DNA of 64,000 bases, taken from assembly GCF_900094625.1 (NCBI RefSeq), contig NZ_FMAJ01000019.1, positions 1 to 64,000 on the forward strand. Direction: 5' to 3'. The stretch comes from Rhizobium aethiopicum (GTDB lineage: Bacteria > Pseudomonadota > Alphaproteobacteria > Rhizobiales > Rhizobiaceae). A program made the translations under genes and the position numbers. Shown here one piece after another: positions 26,607 through 35,159 of this stretch (position 1 is its first letter; every line of letters begins with the position of its first letter). The notes below the pieces were generated by a model that saw only the letters and a program-made list of their open reading frames with translations, searched no databases and was not told where the DNA came from.

Positions 26607-26872
26607 TCAACTTACCGGCAGCAAGGACTGCAGGTTCGATAGCTTCTTTTCGTGGATGAGGATATACGGATCCTCGAACTCTACCCGCATCTTGTCCTGG
26701 TTGGCGACGAAGTAGGGGCTGAGGTACGGGTCGAATTGCATGCGCGCGAAGACTACGAGTTTGGTCTCGGCGGTCTTGGCTTCCTCGACGAAATGGCACT
26801 CTCGTTGCTAACCTTCTCCATTGCGTCGACGAGGAACGGCCGCGCAAGGTCGATGCCACGCTTCGGGTCCAT
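26607..26872 (-). pseudogene. Frameshifted fragment of an unidentified protein
   Basis: On the minus strand, MDPKRGIDLARPFLVDAMEK runs in one frame, then the protein-like reading continues one base out of phase with CHFVEEAKTAETKLVVFARM, FDPYLSPYFVANQDKMRVEF and DPYILIHEKKLSNLQSLLPV before a stop at 26607. Each half looks like real protein sequence, while the combined frame is broken, so this is best read as a decayed gene. The family is not recognised. The surrounding 25,866-27,130 region holds nothing else convincing except a structured leader before ardC. Confidence 0.45.
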
Positions 26873-26985
26873 CGATTCATCCCGGACGCTCCCGCCTTGC
26901 GTAATAGACTGGATTTTTCATTTCTGCCTGGGTTTCAAACCTGTCTCGCCGTGGTGTTGCTGCATCCCGTCCTGCCCCGGCTTTT

Positions 26986-27084
26986 GGTCCTGCCAGGCTC
27001 GCGCTGCCCGCAACGGCTTTGCCGTCCTTCACTTCGTTGCGGCCCTGCGGGTGCTGGCCGCACTTGCAGCCTGGCTTTTGGACC
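26986..27084 (+). promoter_or_regulatory. Nested inverted repeats in the ardC leader
   Basis: Three nested stems: GGTCC (26986-26990) with GGACC (27080-27084), GCCAGGCT (26992-26999) with AGCCTGGC (27068-27075), and CCGCAACG (27008-27015) with CGTTGCGG (27035-27042). The whole folds into a structure of about 100 bases ending 46 bases before the ardC ATG. Similar folded leaders precede plasmid genes at 51846 and 52904. It could be an RNA leader or a single-strand promoter. Confidence 0.55.
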
Positions 27085-27130
27085 GCCGTAGCAGGTCGCG
27101 ATGGCCGCGACCTCGAACGGAGGTTCAGAG

Positions 27131-27853
27131 ATGAACAGGCAGCAATCCAATCAACGATCCGATATCTACAGCCGCATCACCACCAAGATCATCGCCGATC
27201 TCAAACAGGGCGTCCGTCCATGGACCAAGCCATGGACGACGGGAGGCTGGACAGCCGAGGTCAGCCGGCCACTGCGCCACAATGGCCAACCCTACACCGG
27301 CATCAATGCTCTGCTCCTCTGGTCTGAAGCCATCGCCCGCGGCTTTGCATCACCAAGGTGGATGACGTTTCGCCAGGCAATCGAGCTCGGCGGCGCCGTC
27401 CGCAGGGGCGAAACCGGCACGACCGTCGTCTTCGCCAGCTCTTTCATCCGCGCCGAGACGACGGAGACAGGCGCCGAAATCGAACGCGACATCCCCTTCC
27501 TCAAAACCTACACCGTGTTCAACACCGACCAGATCACCGGCCTTGATGGCCTTGCCCATTCCATCGCGCCTGACCAGGATTGGATGAGCCGCATCGGTGC
27601 TGCCGGCCGCTTCTTTGCCAATACCGGCGCCCTGATCCGCCATGGAGGATCGGCGGCCTATTATGCTGCTGCCCGTGACTACATCCAGATGCCGTGCTTC
27701 GACGCCTTCCGGGACGATGCATCCTATGTCGCCGTTCTCAGTCACGAGATGACGCACTGGACCGCTGCACCGCGAAGGCTCGATCGGGATCTCAGCCGCT
27801 ATGCGAAAGACAGGAGCGAACGCGCCCGCGAAGAGCTCATTGCCTTATCTTGA
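27131..27853 (+). pseudogene. ardC: ArdC antirestriction protein, N-terminal part, interrupted
   Basis: The first 240 residues of an ArdC-type antirestriction protein: an N-terminal single-strand-DNA-binding domain (SDIYSRITTKIIADLKQGVR, PWTKPWTTGGW, GINALLLW) and a zincin-like domain with HEMTHW near residue 205. ArdC proteins protect incoming plasmid DNA from restriction. The reading ends EELIA and then runs into foreign sequence with an immediate stop at 27851-27853, exactly at the inverted repeat of the inserted element. The missing C-terminus lies at 34522-34731. The family's third metal-ligand Glu is expected in the EELIAE region, so the cut probably inactivates the protease-like site. 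The ATG follows a weak AGGTTCAGAG site. Confidence 0.92.
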
Positions 27854-27858
27854 CAGTC
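27846..27858 (+). repeat. Left terminal inverted repeat of the recombinase-trio element
   Basis: TATCTTGACAGTC, directly after the last in-frame ardC codons. It matches the right end with one mismatch. Confidence 0.8.
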
Positions 27859-28002
27859 TGCACTAACTCTTGGCTTCATGCTCAGGTTGATGCACTCGCT
27901 GACGGAGGCGCTTTCCAGGCCGGACGCAGCGCTCCCAAATAGCTGGCGGAGGCCGGCCTGGAGAGTGCCGGGCAAGTTGAACTCCTTCGTTGATTCTGGG
28001 CT

Positions 28003-28022
28003 CCCCGGATGGGGGTCCGGGG
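28003..28022 (+). promoter_or_regulatory. Strong hairpin overlapping the start of the first recombinase
   Basis: CCCCGGA (28003-28009) pairs with TCCGGGG (28016-28022). The stem covers the ATG at 28009 and part of a GGGGGAAGG that would serve a GTG at 28039, so it could limit translation of the recombinase operon. A further stem lies upstream: CCAGGCCGG (27915-27923) with CCGGCCTGG (27953-27961). Confidence 0.45.
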
Positions 28023-29433
28023 GAAGGTTGAGCAACTTGTGGACAATGTAATCGCAGCTTTGAGTATCACCATTCAGGAGCGCAGATCATCGGCGGGGCT
28101 TGATGCCTATGTCCCGATGATCCTCTGCGATGGGGCGCTATACGATCCTGATCTGGATCGCTTTTTCCGCGACCTCCCTCTCAACGGCGTTCGCTCCCGC
28201 CATTCTCTTCGTGCCTATGGCTACGACGTTCTCGTCTGGGTTCGTTTTCTTTCGGAAGCCTGCGCGAAGACGATATGGCAAGCCGACCGGCATGATGTTC
28301 TTGCCTATCACCGCGTCCAGCGCCGCGCCGACGCTGGACAACGCATCTCCGCTGCCTCGTGGAACCGCGCCGTCGCCTGCCTCGACCGGCTATATCGCTG
28401 GGGTGTGCAGGAAGGACTGATCGCGGAAGCACCCTTCACGCATCGCTCGGTCTGGAGGCAGGGGTACGCTGGGCGGCGGTCGCAGGTGGCAGCGCGGAAC
28501 GATGCCTATGAGCCCGCCGCGCGTCGAACCGACGTCAGTTTCGTCACGCTCGATGACTACCGACGGTTTCGGGACGTCGGCCTCAAAACGCTTTTGCCTG
28601 ACGGCCACGTACGCCCTGGCGCCCGAGATCGCAACGGTATCCGCAATGCGCTGTTCGCCGATCTCCTGGTGACGACAGGTCTTCGGCTGGAAGAAGCATC
28701 ATCCCTCTTCACCTCCGATCTCGGTTTCGGCGATCAGCGTCCGGGCCGTCAGGTCTGGCTGGATTTGGCGGATGCCCAGACCAAGGGTGATCGCGGTCGA
28801 CAGATCCTCGTTCCCGCTCGACTGCTCCAGCAGGTGCGCGCCTATGTCGGTGTCGAACGTGCTCATGCCGTCACGAAGTTCCAGCAACGCTCTGCGTGGC
28901 GGTCGATCGACCGACCGATCTTCGTTCATCGGGATCGGCATGCTGCCCGGCTGCGGTTGCTTGATGGCGGCGATATCGCACTCGACCTGCTCGATCCGGA
29001 GGAACGCGGTCGGATCATTGTCTGCGACAGCGACGGCACGCCGAGCGAACCGGCGATATTATGGCTTTCGGAGATCGGCTTACCGGTGCAGCCGAACTCC
29101 TGGGAAGTCGCTTTCGCCCGTGCCTCCAGCCGGTGCAGATCCTTCGGTTTCGATATCAGCATCAGCCCGCACCAACTCCGTCACACCTTCGCCGTTCACA
29201 TGCTGGCGATGCTCATTCAGCATCGCCTCCGCGATGCTGCCTTGCCTGCCGGGCCGATGGAGGGATATCGGCAAGTTCTTGGCGATCCTCTCCAGCAGGT
29301 GCAACGGCTTCTGGGCCATGCCAGCCTGACGACAACATATATTTACCTGGACCACATCGCGACGCGCTCCGATACCGTCGATGCGGCTGTCGAAGAACTC
29401 CTGGGACTGCTCCCCTCGGAGGCCACGCTATGA
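28009..29433 (+). CDS. Tyrosine recombinase, first of trio
   Basis: A 474-residue tyrosine-type recombinase. The core-binding domain spans about 50-150 (HSLRAYGYDVLVWVRFLSEA). Catalytic residues are all visible: Arg in TTGLRLEEASSLF near 226, Lys in the TKGDRGRQ turn near 263, HQLRHTF near 388, and LGHASLTTTYIYLDH near 434-448 with the nucleophilic Tyr. It is the only member of the trio with a complete active site, so it is the likely strand-cutting enzyme. The start is uncertain: ATG 28009 lies in a hairpin, while GTG 28039 has GGGGGAAGG upstream. Its stop overlaps the next start (ATGA). Confidence 0.9.
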   Translation: MGVRGKVEQLVDNVIAALSITIQERRSSAGLDAYVPMILCDGALYDPDLDRFFRDLPLNGVRSRHSLRAYGYDVLVWVRFLSEACAKTIWQADRHDVLAYHRVQRRADAGQRISAASWNRAVACLDRLYRWGVQEGLIAEAPFTHRSVWRQGYAGRRSQVAARNDAYEPAARRTDVSFVTLDDYRRFRDVGLKTLLPDGHVRPGARDRNGIRNALFADLLVTTGLRLEEASSLFTSDLGFGDQRPGRQVWLDLADAQTKGDRGRQILVPARLLQQVRAYVGVERAHAVTKFQQRSAWRSIDRPIFVHRDRHAARLRLLDGGDIALDLLDPEERGRIIVCDSDGTPSEPAILWLSEIGLPVQPNSWEVAFARASSRCRSFGFDISISPHQLRHTFAVHMLAMLIQHRLRDAALPAGPMEGYRQVLGDPLQQVQRLLGHASLTTTYIYLDHIATRSDTVDAAVEELLGLLPSEATL

Positions 29434-31217
29434 GGGGGCGCCCACGCAAGGGAACTGCGGTTCGTTTTGCGCCAGCCGATGGCGTTGTTCTTCCACACGC
29501 CAGCGATCCGGTGCTGGGTCTGCGCTTCAACATCGAGGCGCGGTATGGCGGGTCCGTCGAAGTTGATCTTGTCGGCGAGCATCCTAGACCCTTCGCCCTC
29601 GCGTTTGCAGGGGCTCTGCGCCGGCAGTCCGAGCTTGGTGGTCCGCTCGGCGCGCGGAGCACGATCAAGCAACACCTCCAGGCCTATCTCCGCTTTTTCG
29701 CATATCTGCGCGAGCATTCCACGGTAAAGACGCCCGCCGATCTGCGCGCAGATGATATCGATGGGTATGAGGATTTCCTCGCATTCGTCGGGATGACCCC
29801 GATCCACCGACACACTGTTCTCGCCAAAGCCATCCTCGCCCTGCGCTCGATAGACGCCGACCAGCCAAGGCTTCTGGATGAAGGTGTTCGTCGTCGCCTC
29901 AGCTACACTAGCTCACAATCCGCCGGCCGATCCCGACCGCGTGATGCCTATAGCCCGTTCGTTGCAAGGCAGCTTCGCGACGCTGCCCGTGGCGATATCG
30001 CCAGGATATTCCGGCGGATCGGGAAGCCGCTGGATGAAGACGACAACTATCCCAACCTTCGCAGAGTGACCGACGAGGCCAATGCCCGGATCGTCGCGTC
30101 CGGCAGGCTCAGCAGCGCAGACCCCGCCTTCAAAAGCCTCTATTTCATGAGGCTGCGGCGTGGTCTTCCGGTCTCGACCCTGGCCGAGGATCTACATGCA
30201 GGTTTCCATCTGCGTGCAATGGATATTCCTCCTCTGCTGACCTTCCTGTCACTGGAGACCGGCCTTGAGATCGAGTGCTGCAAGGCATTGACGGTCGACT
30301 GCCTTCAGAATCCCGGACCCGGCACGATCGAGATCGCCTATGTGAAGCGGCGGGCCCGCGGCGCTGAGCACAAGCACATCCGCGTCCGTGACGGTGGGAT
30401 CGGAACACCGGGCGGTCTGATCCGCAAGCTGATCGAGGCAACGGCATTCACACGGCAGTTCGTGCCGAGCGAGAATCTTTGGCTCTATTATTATACCGGG
30501 CCTACGCAGCTCCGGGCGGGTATCGAGCATCCACATGAGCTCGTCGACCGATGGACCGCAGGCCATGGGATCGTCGATGACAATGGTGAACCTCTTCGTC
30601 TCGTTCTTTCCAGGCTGCGCAAGACCCACAAGGCGCTCTGGTATCTGAAGACCGAGGGTCATATGACCCGTTTCGCAGTCGGACATACGCCGGAGATCGC
30701 CGCTCGCCACTACGCGGATATCCCCTCGCTGCGACCGCTGCACGAAGCCACCATTGCCGAGGCATTCTCAGAAGTCGCGGCCGCTGCAGGTCCGATCGTT
30801 GTGGCGCCCGCCCGGGAAGATTCCTGGCGGCAATGCGATGCGACGCCGGAAGCGCGCGAGAACCGAGACGGTATCCTCAGTGGCGAGCAGGACGTTTGGC
30901 TGGCGGCATGCTCCGGGTTTGACCGCAGCCCGTTCGGAGACTCAGGCGAGCCTTGCCCGCAACCGTTCTGGGGCTGTCTCGAATGCCGTAACGCTGTCAT
31001 CACCGCGCGCAAGCTGCCGGCTATCGTCGCGTTCCTGCGGTTTATCGAAGAGCAGCGGGCGGGTCTCTCCGCGGCGGATTGGGCCATGAAGTTTGGGCGT
31101 GCCCATGCTCGCATTGCCGGGCAGGTTCTGCCGGCATTCCCCGACAGTGTGGTTGCCGCAGCCCGTCGCGAGGCAGAAGTGCATCCCCTCTATCTCCCTC
31201 CGGAGGCCCGCCAATGA
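29430..31217 (+). CDS. Tyrosine recombinase-like protein, second of trio
   Basis: A 595-residue protein with a core-binding domain (STIKQHLQAYLRFFAYLREH near residues 77-96) and a degenerate catalytic domain. The first Arg position reads LSLETGLEIECCKALT, so the usual TGLR arginine is replaced by Glu; LSRLRKTHKALW and FAVGHTPEIAARHYADI preserve the later His/Arg and Tyr regions. The C-terminus adds a cysteine-containing module CPQPFWGCLECRNAVITARK that could bind zinc. It begins at an ATGA overlap with the first recombinase and ends in another with the third. It probably works as a partner subunit rather than alone. Confidence 0.85.
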   Translation: MRGRPRKGTAVRFAPADGVVLPHASDPVLGLRFNIEARYGGSVEVDLVGEHPRPFALAFAGALRRQSELGGPLGARSTIKQHLQAYLRFFAYLREHSTVKTPADLRADDIDGYEDFLAFVGMTPIHRHTVLAKAILALRSIDADQPRLLDEGVRRRLSYTSSQSAGRSRPRDAYSPFVARQLRDAARGDIARIFRRIGKPLDEDDNYPNLRRVTDEANARIVASGRLSSADPAFKSLYFMRLRRGLPVSTLAEDLHAGFHLRAMDIPPLLTFLSLETGLEIECCKALTVDCLQNPGPGTIEIAYVKRRARGAEHKHIRVRDGGIGTPGGLIRKLIEATAFTRQFVPSENLWLYYYTGPTQLRAGIEHPHELVDRWTAGHGIVDDNGEPLRLVLSRLRKTHKALWYLKTEGHMTRFAVGHTPEIAARHYADIPSLRPLHEATIAEAFSEVAAAAGPIVVAPAREDSWRQCDATPEARENRDGILSGEQDVWLAACSGFDRSPFGDSGEPCPQPFWGCLECRNAVITARKLPAIVAFLRFIEEQRAGLSAADWAMKFGRAHARIAGQVLPAFPDSVVAAARREAEVHPLYLPPEARQ

Positions 31218-33364
31218 GGGGACTATCGTCAGCAGCCCGGCAACACGATCTGCGCCCGGTTCTCGCGACCGCTCCGTTGAAGCCTGGTTTCGATCGGGAC
31301 GCTCTGTCGCGCTACAGTGATCCGAGCTGGGATCTCGGCCCGGCCGTGTTTCGGGAGAGCGCCCGTCGCTGTCATGTCACCGTGCATCTCGGGTCTGTCG
31401 GGGATACGAGCGTCCGCGAGGCGTTGCGCGAACTCCTCTATGCCCGGCTGAACGTCGATCTGCCGGGTCACCGCAAGATACTTCCTCCCGGCAGTGTCCG
31501 GCAGGCGTTCAACCGAGCGCGGCGCTTCTTCGATTTCGTGCGTGATGAACTCGGTGCTGTCGATCTTCACCTGGTCGATCAGCCACTCCTGGACCGATAT
31601 GCCCGCCATCTCAGTGCCGATCGGGCCCGTCGGCCCGTCATTGTCGCGCAATTACTGGAAGTACCTGCCGATCTCTTCCTTTATCGCGACCATCTGCCCT
31701 CCGGAGGACTGCGGTTTCAACCTTGGTCCGGAAGATCACCTGCGCGTGTCGCGGGCTATCGTCACATCTGCGAGAACCGAACGCCGCGCATTCCCGAGAC
31801 AATCATCTCACCGTTGCTGGCTTGGTCGATCCGGTATGTCACCGAGTTCGCCGCCGATATCTTCGCAGCCCGCGAGGAGATGGACCACCTCGAAGCTCAC
31901 TGCACCTCACTCATCGAGCAGGACAGCGTTCTCGAACGTAATGACCGGCGGCGCCAGCAGCGTAAGCGGCTTGAGGATTATTTCGGGCGGCTGCGCAGTG
32001 AAGGTCGCGGGGTGCCGGTCTGGGGCACTGCCCATAACGGCATGTTTCTCCGGCATCCCGAGACAGGAGAGCTGTCGCCACCCGTCAACGCCCACCTGCT
32101 TCACCTGCACATCGGTATCGACACGCTGGCCGAGCCGAAGATGCACATTCAACTCACGAACGGCGCTCCACGCCAGATCAGAGCTGCGGTGCTCGAGCTC
32201 GGTGTCGAGACTGGCGGCATGGATACACCCATCTCCATTCTTCCAGAGACCGGCAAGCCCTGGCGGTCTCGCTTCGATGCCAAGACCCTGGCGGCGGAAG
32301 AGCGCATGCTGCAATCAGCGGCCTATATTCTCTGTGCTTATCTGACCGGCATGCGAGATTGCGAAGTCCAGGCGATGCAGCGTGGATGCGTTTCTCTGAC
32401 GCGCAGCGACGACGGCGTGATCATGCGCCATCGCGTGCAATCCGTCGCCTATAAGGGCAAGTCTGCCCAGGGTGAACCTGCCGAGTGGGTCACCATCGAG
32501 CCCGTTGCCAGAGCTGTCGAGGTTCTGGAACGCTTGTCTTTTCGGGTCGCTTCCGCCCGCGGCCTGATGACGCTCTGGCCCGTTCTGATCGCAAGGCCTG
32601 TTTGCAAGGACCACCTCTCGGCTGAGATCGTCCGCCAGCTCAACCGATTCCGAGATCACCTCAACGACCTGTTCGGAACACCCGACGAGCCAGCGGTCCC
32701 GAGCGGACCAGGTGGACAACCCTGGCGTATTACGACGCGGCAGTTCAGACGAACGATCGCATGGCACATCGCCAATCGTCCCTTCGGCACCATCGCCGAA
32801 ATGATCCAGTACAAGCATGCCTCCGTCGCCGCTTTCGAAGGATATGCCGGCTCCAGCCGTTCCGGTTTCAGGGCGGAAGTCGAGAACCAGCGTAGCCTCG
32901 GCCAGCTCGACGACCTGTTGATCTATTTCGACGAGCGGCAGGCCGGAGCCAGGCTGTCGGGGCCTGCGGCGGTGCGGATCGCGAAGACGCTCGACAGCGT
33001 ATCGGATGATCTCGGGCCGCTTCCGGCCATGATCGCTGATCGCGCCCGACTGCGCACCATGCTCGCGAGCCTCGCGCGGACCCTTCATGTCGGCGTGCTG
33101 GCCGATTGCTTCTTCGATCCCGGCATGGCCATGTGCCTGAAGCAGGCCACCAACAACGACAACAAATCGCCGCTAACAGCACTTTGCCAGCCAACGCGCT
33201 GTCCAAACGCCTGCATCACCGCTCGGCACCTGCCAGCATGGAAACGTATGGCTGACGATACTCGAAGCTTGTTGAAAGAGAAAAGGCTGTCAAAATTGCA
33301 ACGGGAAGTACTAAGAAGTGAGCTTGGTCGCATACAGGCAGTTCTGGAGGGAGGGGGGCAATGA
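31214..33364 (+). CDS. Tyrosine recombinase-like protein, third of trio
   Basis: A 716-residue protein, long for an integrase. The N-terminal half has a core-binding region (SVRQAFNRARRFFDFVRDEL near 97-116); the catalytic domain shows YLTGMRDCEVQAMQ with the first Arg, a TTRQFRRTIAWHI stretch where the usual HxLR histidine is replaced, and ASVAAFEGYAGSS in the tyrosine region. The C-terminus has CQPTRCPNACITARHLPAW, clearly related to the cysteine module of the second recombinase, then a helical tail. It overlaps both neighbours by ATGA. Active-site changes complementary to the second protein suggest the three act as a complex. Confidence 0.85.
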   Translation: MRGLSSAARQHDLRPVLATAPLKPGFDRDALSRYSDPSWDLGPAVFRESARRCHVTVHLGSVGDTSVREALRELLYARLNVDLPGHRKILPPGSVRQAFNRARRFFDFVRDELGAVDLHLVDQPLLDRYARHLSADRARRPVIVAQLLEVPADLFLYRDHLPSGGLRFQPWSGRSPARVAGYRHICENRTPRIPETIISPLLAWSIRYVTEFAADIFAAREEMDHLEAHCTSLIEQDSVLERNDRRRQQRKRLEDYFGRLRSEGRGVPVWGTAHNGMFLRHPETGELSPPVNAHLLHLHIGIDTLAEPKMHIQLTNGAPRQIRAAVLELGVETGGMDTPISILPETGKPWRSRFDAKTLAAEERMLQSAAYILCAYLTGMRDCEVQAMQRGCVSLTRSDDGVIMRHRVQSVAYKGKSAQGEPAEWVTIEPVARAVEVLERLSFRVASARGLMTLWPVLIARPVCKDHLSAEIVRQLNRFRDHLNDLFGTPDEPAVPSGPGGQPWRITTRQFRRTIAWHIANRPFGTIAEMIQYKHASVAAFEGYAGSSRSGFRAEVENQRSLGQLDDLLIYFDERQAGARLSGPAAVRIAKTLDSVSDDLGPLPAMIADRARLRTMLASLARTLHVGVLADCFFDPGMAMCLKQATNNDNKSPLTALCQPTRCPNACITARHLPAWKRMADDTRSLLKEKRLSKLQREVLRSELGRIQAVLEGGGQ

Positions 33365-33942
33365 CAGATTATATTATCCGTGCGTCATTACACGACGAGG
33401 CGAATGAGGGGTGGGTCTGGGTCGAAGATTTCCCGTCCCGAAGTTTGATAAAAATAATCCATCAGACAAATGATCGGAGCGTCGTTTGTCAGACCAGAAA
33501 GTTCGATAAGAACTTCTTGGATCGCTACAATGCCGAGGGTGCTGGCCGTATAGAGATCAACGAGCTGAAGCAAAACACCATCGTGATGTCTGGGTGGTAT
33601 CGAGATGCCTTGGGAGGCTTTGGCACTACCGACAAGGATAACGAAACTGGCAAGGTAACACTCAATTTATGCCCGCTCGGGTGCTGGAAACCCTGGTACC
33701 AGATGCGTGCTGCGTCACATCATCCAGATATCGTCGTGAGGTTAGGGGTTCGTCTCGGTGCTATAGGAATCTGGGCGGGATTACTTAGCATTTGGCTGGG
33801 TCTGCTATCAATCGTTCAGCCCGGCGGATGTGCCAAACCGATAGCAGGGGTCAGCGGTCTTGTCGTGCTGCTCCTAGCGGGCTTCTTCCTAGTTGCTGCA
33901 TGCTGGCCACCGAACACATCGCCAAGAGGCCGCCATGAGTGA
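33361..33942 (+). CDS. Small membrane protein, cargo of the recombinase element
   Basis: A 193-residue protein of unknown family. The first 120 residues look soluble and rich in acidic and aromatic residues (GWVWVEDFPSRSLIKIIHQT); then two hydrophobic segments follow, LGAIGIWAGLLSIWLGLLSI near 140-160 and VSGLVVLLLAGFFLVAACW near 165-185, so it is probably anchored in the inner membrane with the N-terminal part in the cytosol. It begins at an ATGA overlap with the third recombinase and overlaps the next gene by 8 bases, so it is translationally coupled. A role in stabilising the element or in defence is possible but not shown. Confidence 0.7.
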   Translation: MTDYIIRASLHDEANEGWVWVEDFPSRSLIKIIHQTNDRSVVCQTRKFDKNFLDRYNAEGAGRIEINELKQNTIVMSGWYRDALGGFGTTDKDNETGKVTLNLCPLGCWKPWYQMRAASHHPDIVVRLGVRLGAIGIWAGLLSIWLGLLSIVQPGGCAKPIAGVSGLVVLLLAGFFLVAACWPPNTSPRGRHE

Positions 33943-34486
33943 ACGAATTGCAATCCTCGGATGGGGCTCTTTGCTATGGGACGGGCGCCCAGATTTCGAT
34001 AATTGGCATGGGCCGTGGCAATTCGACGGGCCGGTCTTGAAGATCGAGTTCTCACGTATTTCGTCGTCTCGCCTCGGAGCATTGACGCTTGTGCTGGATC
34101 CGATGAATGGCTCCGATAACCAGGTTGCCTATTGTCAAAGCTTGAGAAGTGACCTGTCGGAGGCTGTGGAGGATCTCCGCATCCGAGAAGGCACAAGCCT
34201 TGCCAATATTGGTTATATCCATCGGGATGGCCGCACACGATCGCGAGATGATGGGTCGGGCTCCATAATTAACGCTTGGGCGGTCACGAGAGCGTTCGAT
34301 GCCGTCGTCTGGACCAATTTGCAGAGCAATTTCACGCAGAAGACCGGCAAGCCGTTTTCAATATCCGCTGCTGCGGAGCACATTCGATCGATTTCAGAAG
34401 ATGGGCGCCGCGCGACGCTCGAATATGTCGCCAAGGCTCCAGATTTCATTGACACCCCTTTTCGCCGGTACTGCGCCACGTCCTGA
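33935..34486 (+). CDS. Gamma-glutamylcyclotransferase-like protein, cargo
   Basis: A 183-residue protein whose N-terminus ERIAILGWGSLLWDGRPDF resembles the GYGSLxW substrate loop of gamma-glutamylcyclotransferase-fold proteins; FSRISSSRLGALTLVLDP and a later VVWTNLQSNF are consistent with that fold. The catalytic Glu cannot be placed with confidence. Family members open gamma-glutamyl bonds or act on modified amines. It is the last gene in the element, ending 19 bases before the right inverted repeat, and is coupled to the membrane protein by an 8-base overlap. Its purpose on a mobile element is unknown; a defence or modification role is a hypothesis. Confidence 0.65.
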   Translation: MSERIAILGWGSLLWDGRPDFDNWHGPWQFDGPVLKIEFSRISSSRLGALTLVLDPMNGSDNQVAYCQSLRSDLSEAVEDLRIREGTSLANIGYIHRDGRTRSRDDGSGSIINAWAVTRAFDAVVWTNLQSNFTQKTGKPFSISAAAEHIRSISEDGRRATLEYVAKAPDFIDTPFRRYCATS

Positions 34487-34504
34487 ACATCGTATTTTTC
34501 GGTT

Positions 34505-34517
34505 GACTGTCAGGATA
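34505..34517 (-). repeat. Right terminal inverted repeat of the recombinase-trio element
   Basis: GACTGTCAGGATA on the plus strand, the inverted copy of the left end with one mismatch. The ardC reading frame resumes a few bases later. Confidence 0.8.
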
Positions 34518-34521
34518 TATC

Positions 34522-34731
34522 GCCGAACTCGGCAGCTGCTTTCTCTGCGCCGATCTTGGTATCGTCCCCGAGCTCGAACCACGCCCCGACCATGCAAGCT
34601 ATCTCGATGACTGGCTCAAGGTTCTCGGCAGCGACAAGCGTGCCATCTTTTCAGCGGCAGCTCATGCCCAGCGCGCGGTCGACTATCTGCATGACTTGCA
34701 GCCGGACCTCAACGAGGAGGAGGCGGCGTGA
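34522..34731 (+). pseudogene. ardC: ArdC antirestriction protein, C-terminal part
   Basis: Reading from GCC at 34522 gives AELGSCFLCADLGIVPELEP, then PDHASYLDDWLKVLGSDKRA and AQRAVDYLHDLQPDLNEEEA before the stop. This is the conserved ArdC C-terminus and completes the N-terminal part found 6.7 kb upstream. There is no start codon or ribosome site, so it is not expressed alone. Joining EELIA from the left part to ELGSCFLCADLG restores the normal family sequence. Confidence 0.9.
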
Positions 34732-34841
34732 GCCGTCTCCTTCTTAGCCACCCGGACGCCGCCCACTGCCGCGACCCGACGGCCGCAAGCTCCTATCCCG
34801 CGAACCGGCGTCTAAAATCGTCAGGCATTGACCTCGCGCAG

Positions 34842-35120
34842 CTAGTGGGGCGTGTTCACCGGCATATTGAAGTGACGCGCGAAGTATTCCGACGGCGTCG
34901 TCATGCGGCCCGTGGTGAGAACCAGCGCATCCCCTCGACCGTCGATGCTGAAAATCACGCGACTGTGCAGGCTTGCAACCTCCTCCGGCAGATCCTCCCT
35001 TAGCATCGCGATGGCGGAAGCCATCGTCCGCCGAGGGCGAACGAGAACGATGTCCCGCGCGAACGAGTCGTCGTGCGTAGCATCGAGAGAAGCGTTGATG
35101 ACAGCGGGTCGTCGGATGAT
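34842..35120 (-). pseudogene. N-terminally truncated fragment of unknown protein
   Basis: An open minus-strand frame without a proper start at its 5' side reads RRPAVINASLDATHDDSFAR, then RDIVLVRPRRTMASAIAMLR and FSIDGRGDALVLTTGRMTTP to a stop at 34842. It has protein-like composition but no recognised family. It abuts the LuxR-type remnant on the same strand, so the region is probably a graveyard of deleted genes. Confidence 0.35.
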
Positions 35121-35159
35121 CTATTTGGAACTAGCAAAAAATATTGCTTTGATAAATTT

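Larger units (their letters stand above)
27846..34517 (+). mobile_element. Tyrosine-recombinase-trio element inserted in ardC
   Basis: A roughly 6.67 kb insertion that divides ardC. Its ends are TATCTTGACAGTC at 27846-27858 and the inverted copy GACTGTCAGGATA at 34505-34517, 12 of 13 matching. Inside are five same-strand genes joined by short overlaps: three tyrosine recombinases, a small membrane protein and a gamma-glutamylcyclotransferase-like protein. Gene order and overlaps recall RIT (recombinase-in-trio) elements and the Tn554 family, but the second and third recombinases are unusually long and there is cargo. A target duplication cannot be defined because the exact original ardC bases are unknown; the flanks read ATTGCC on the left and GCCGAACTC on the right. 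Confidence 0.85.
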
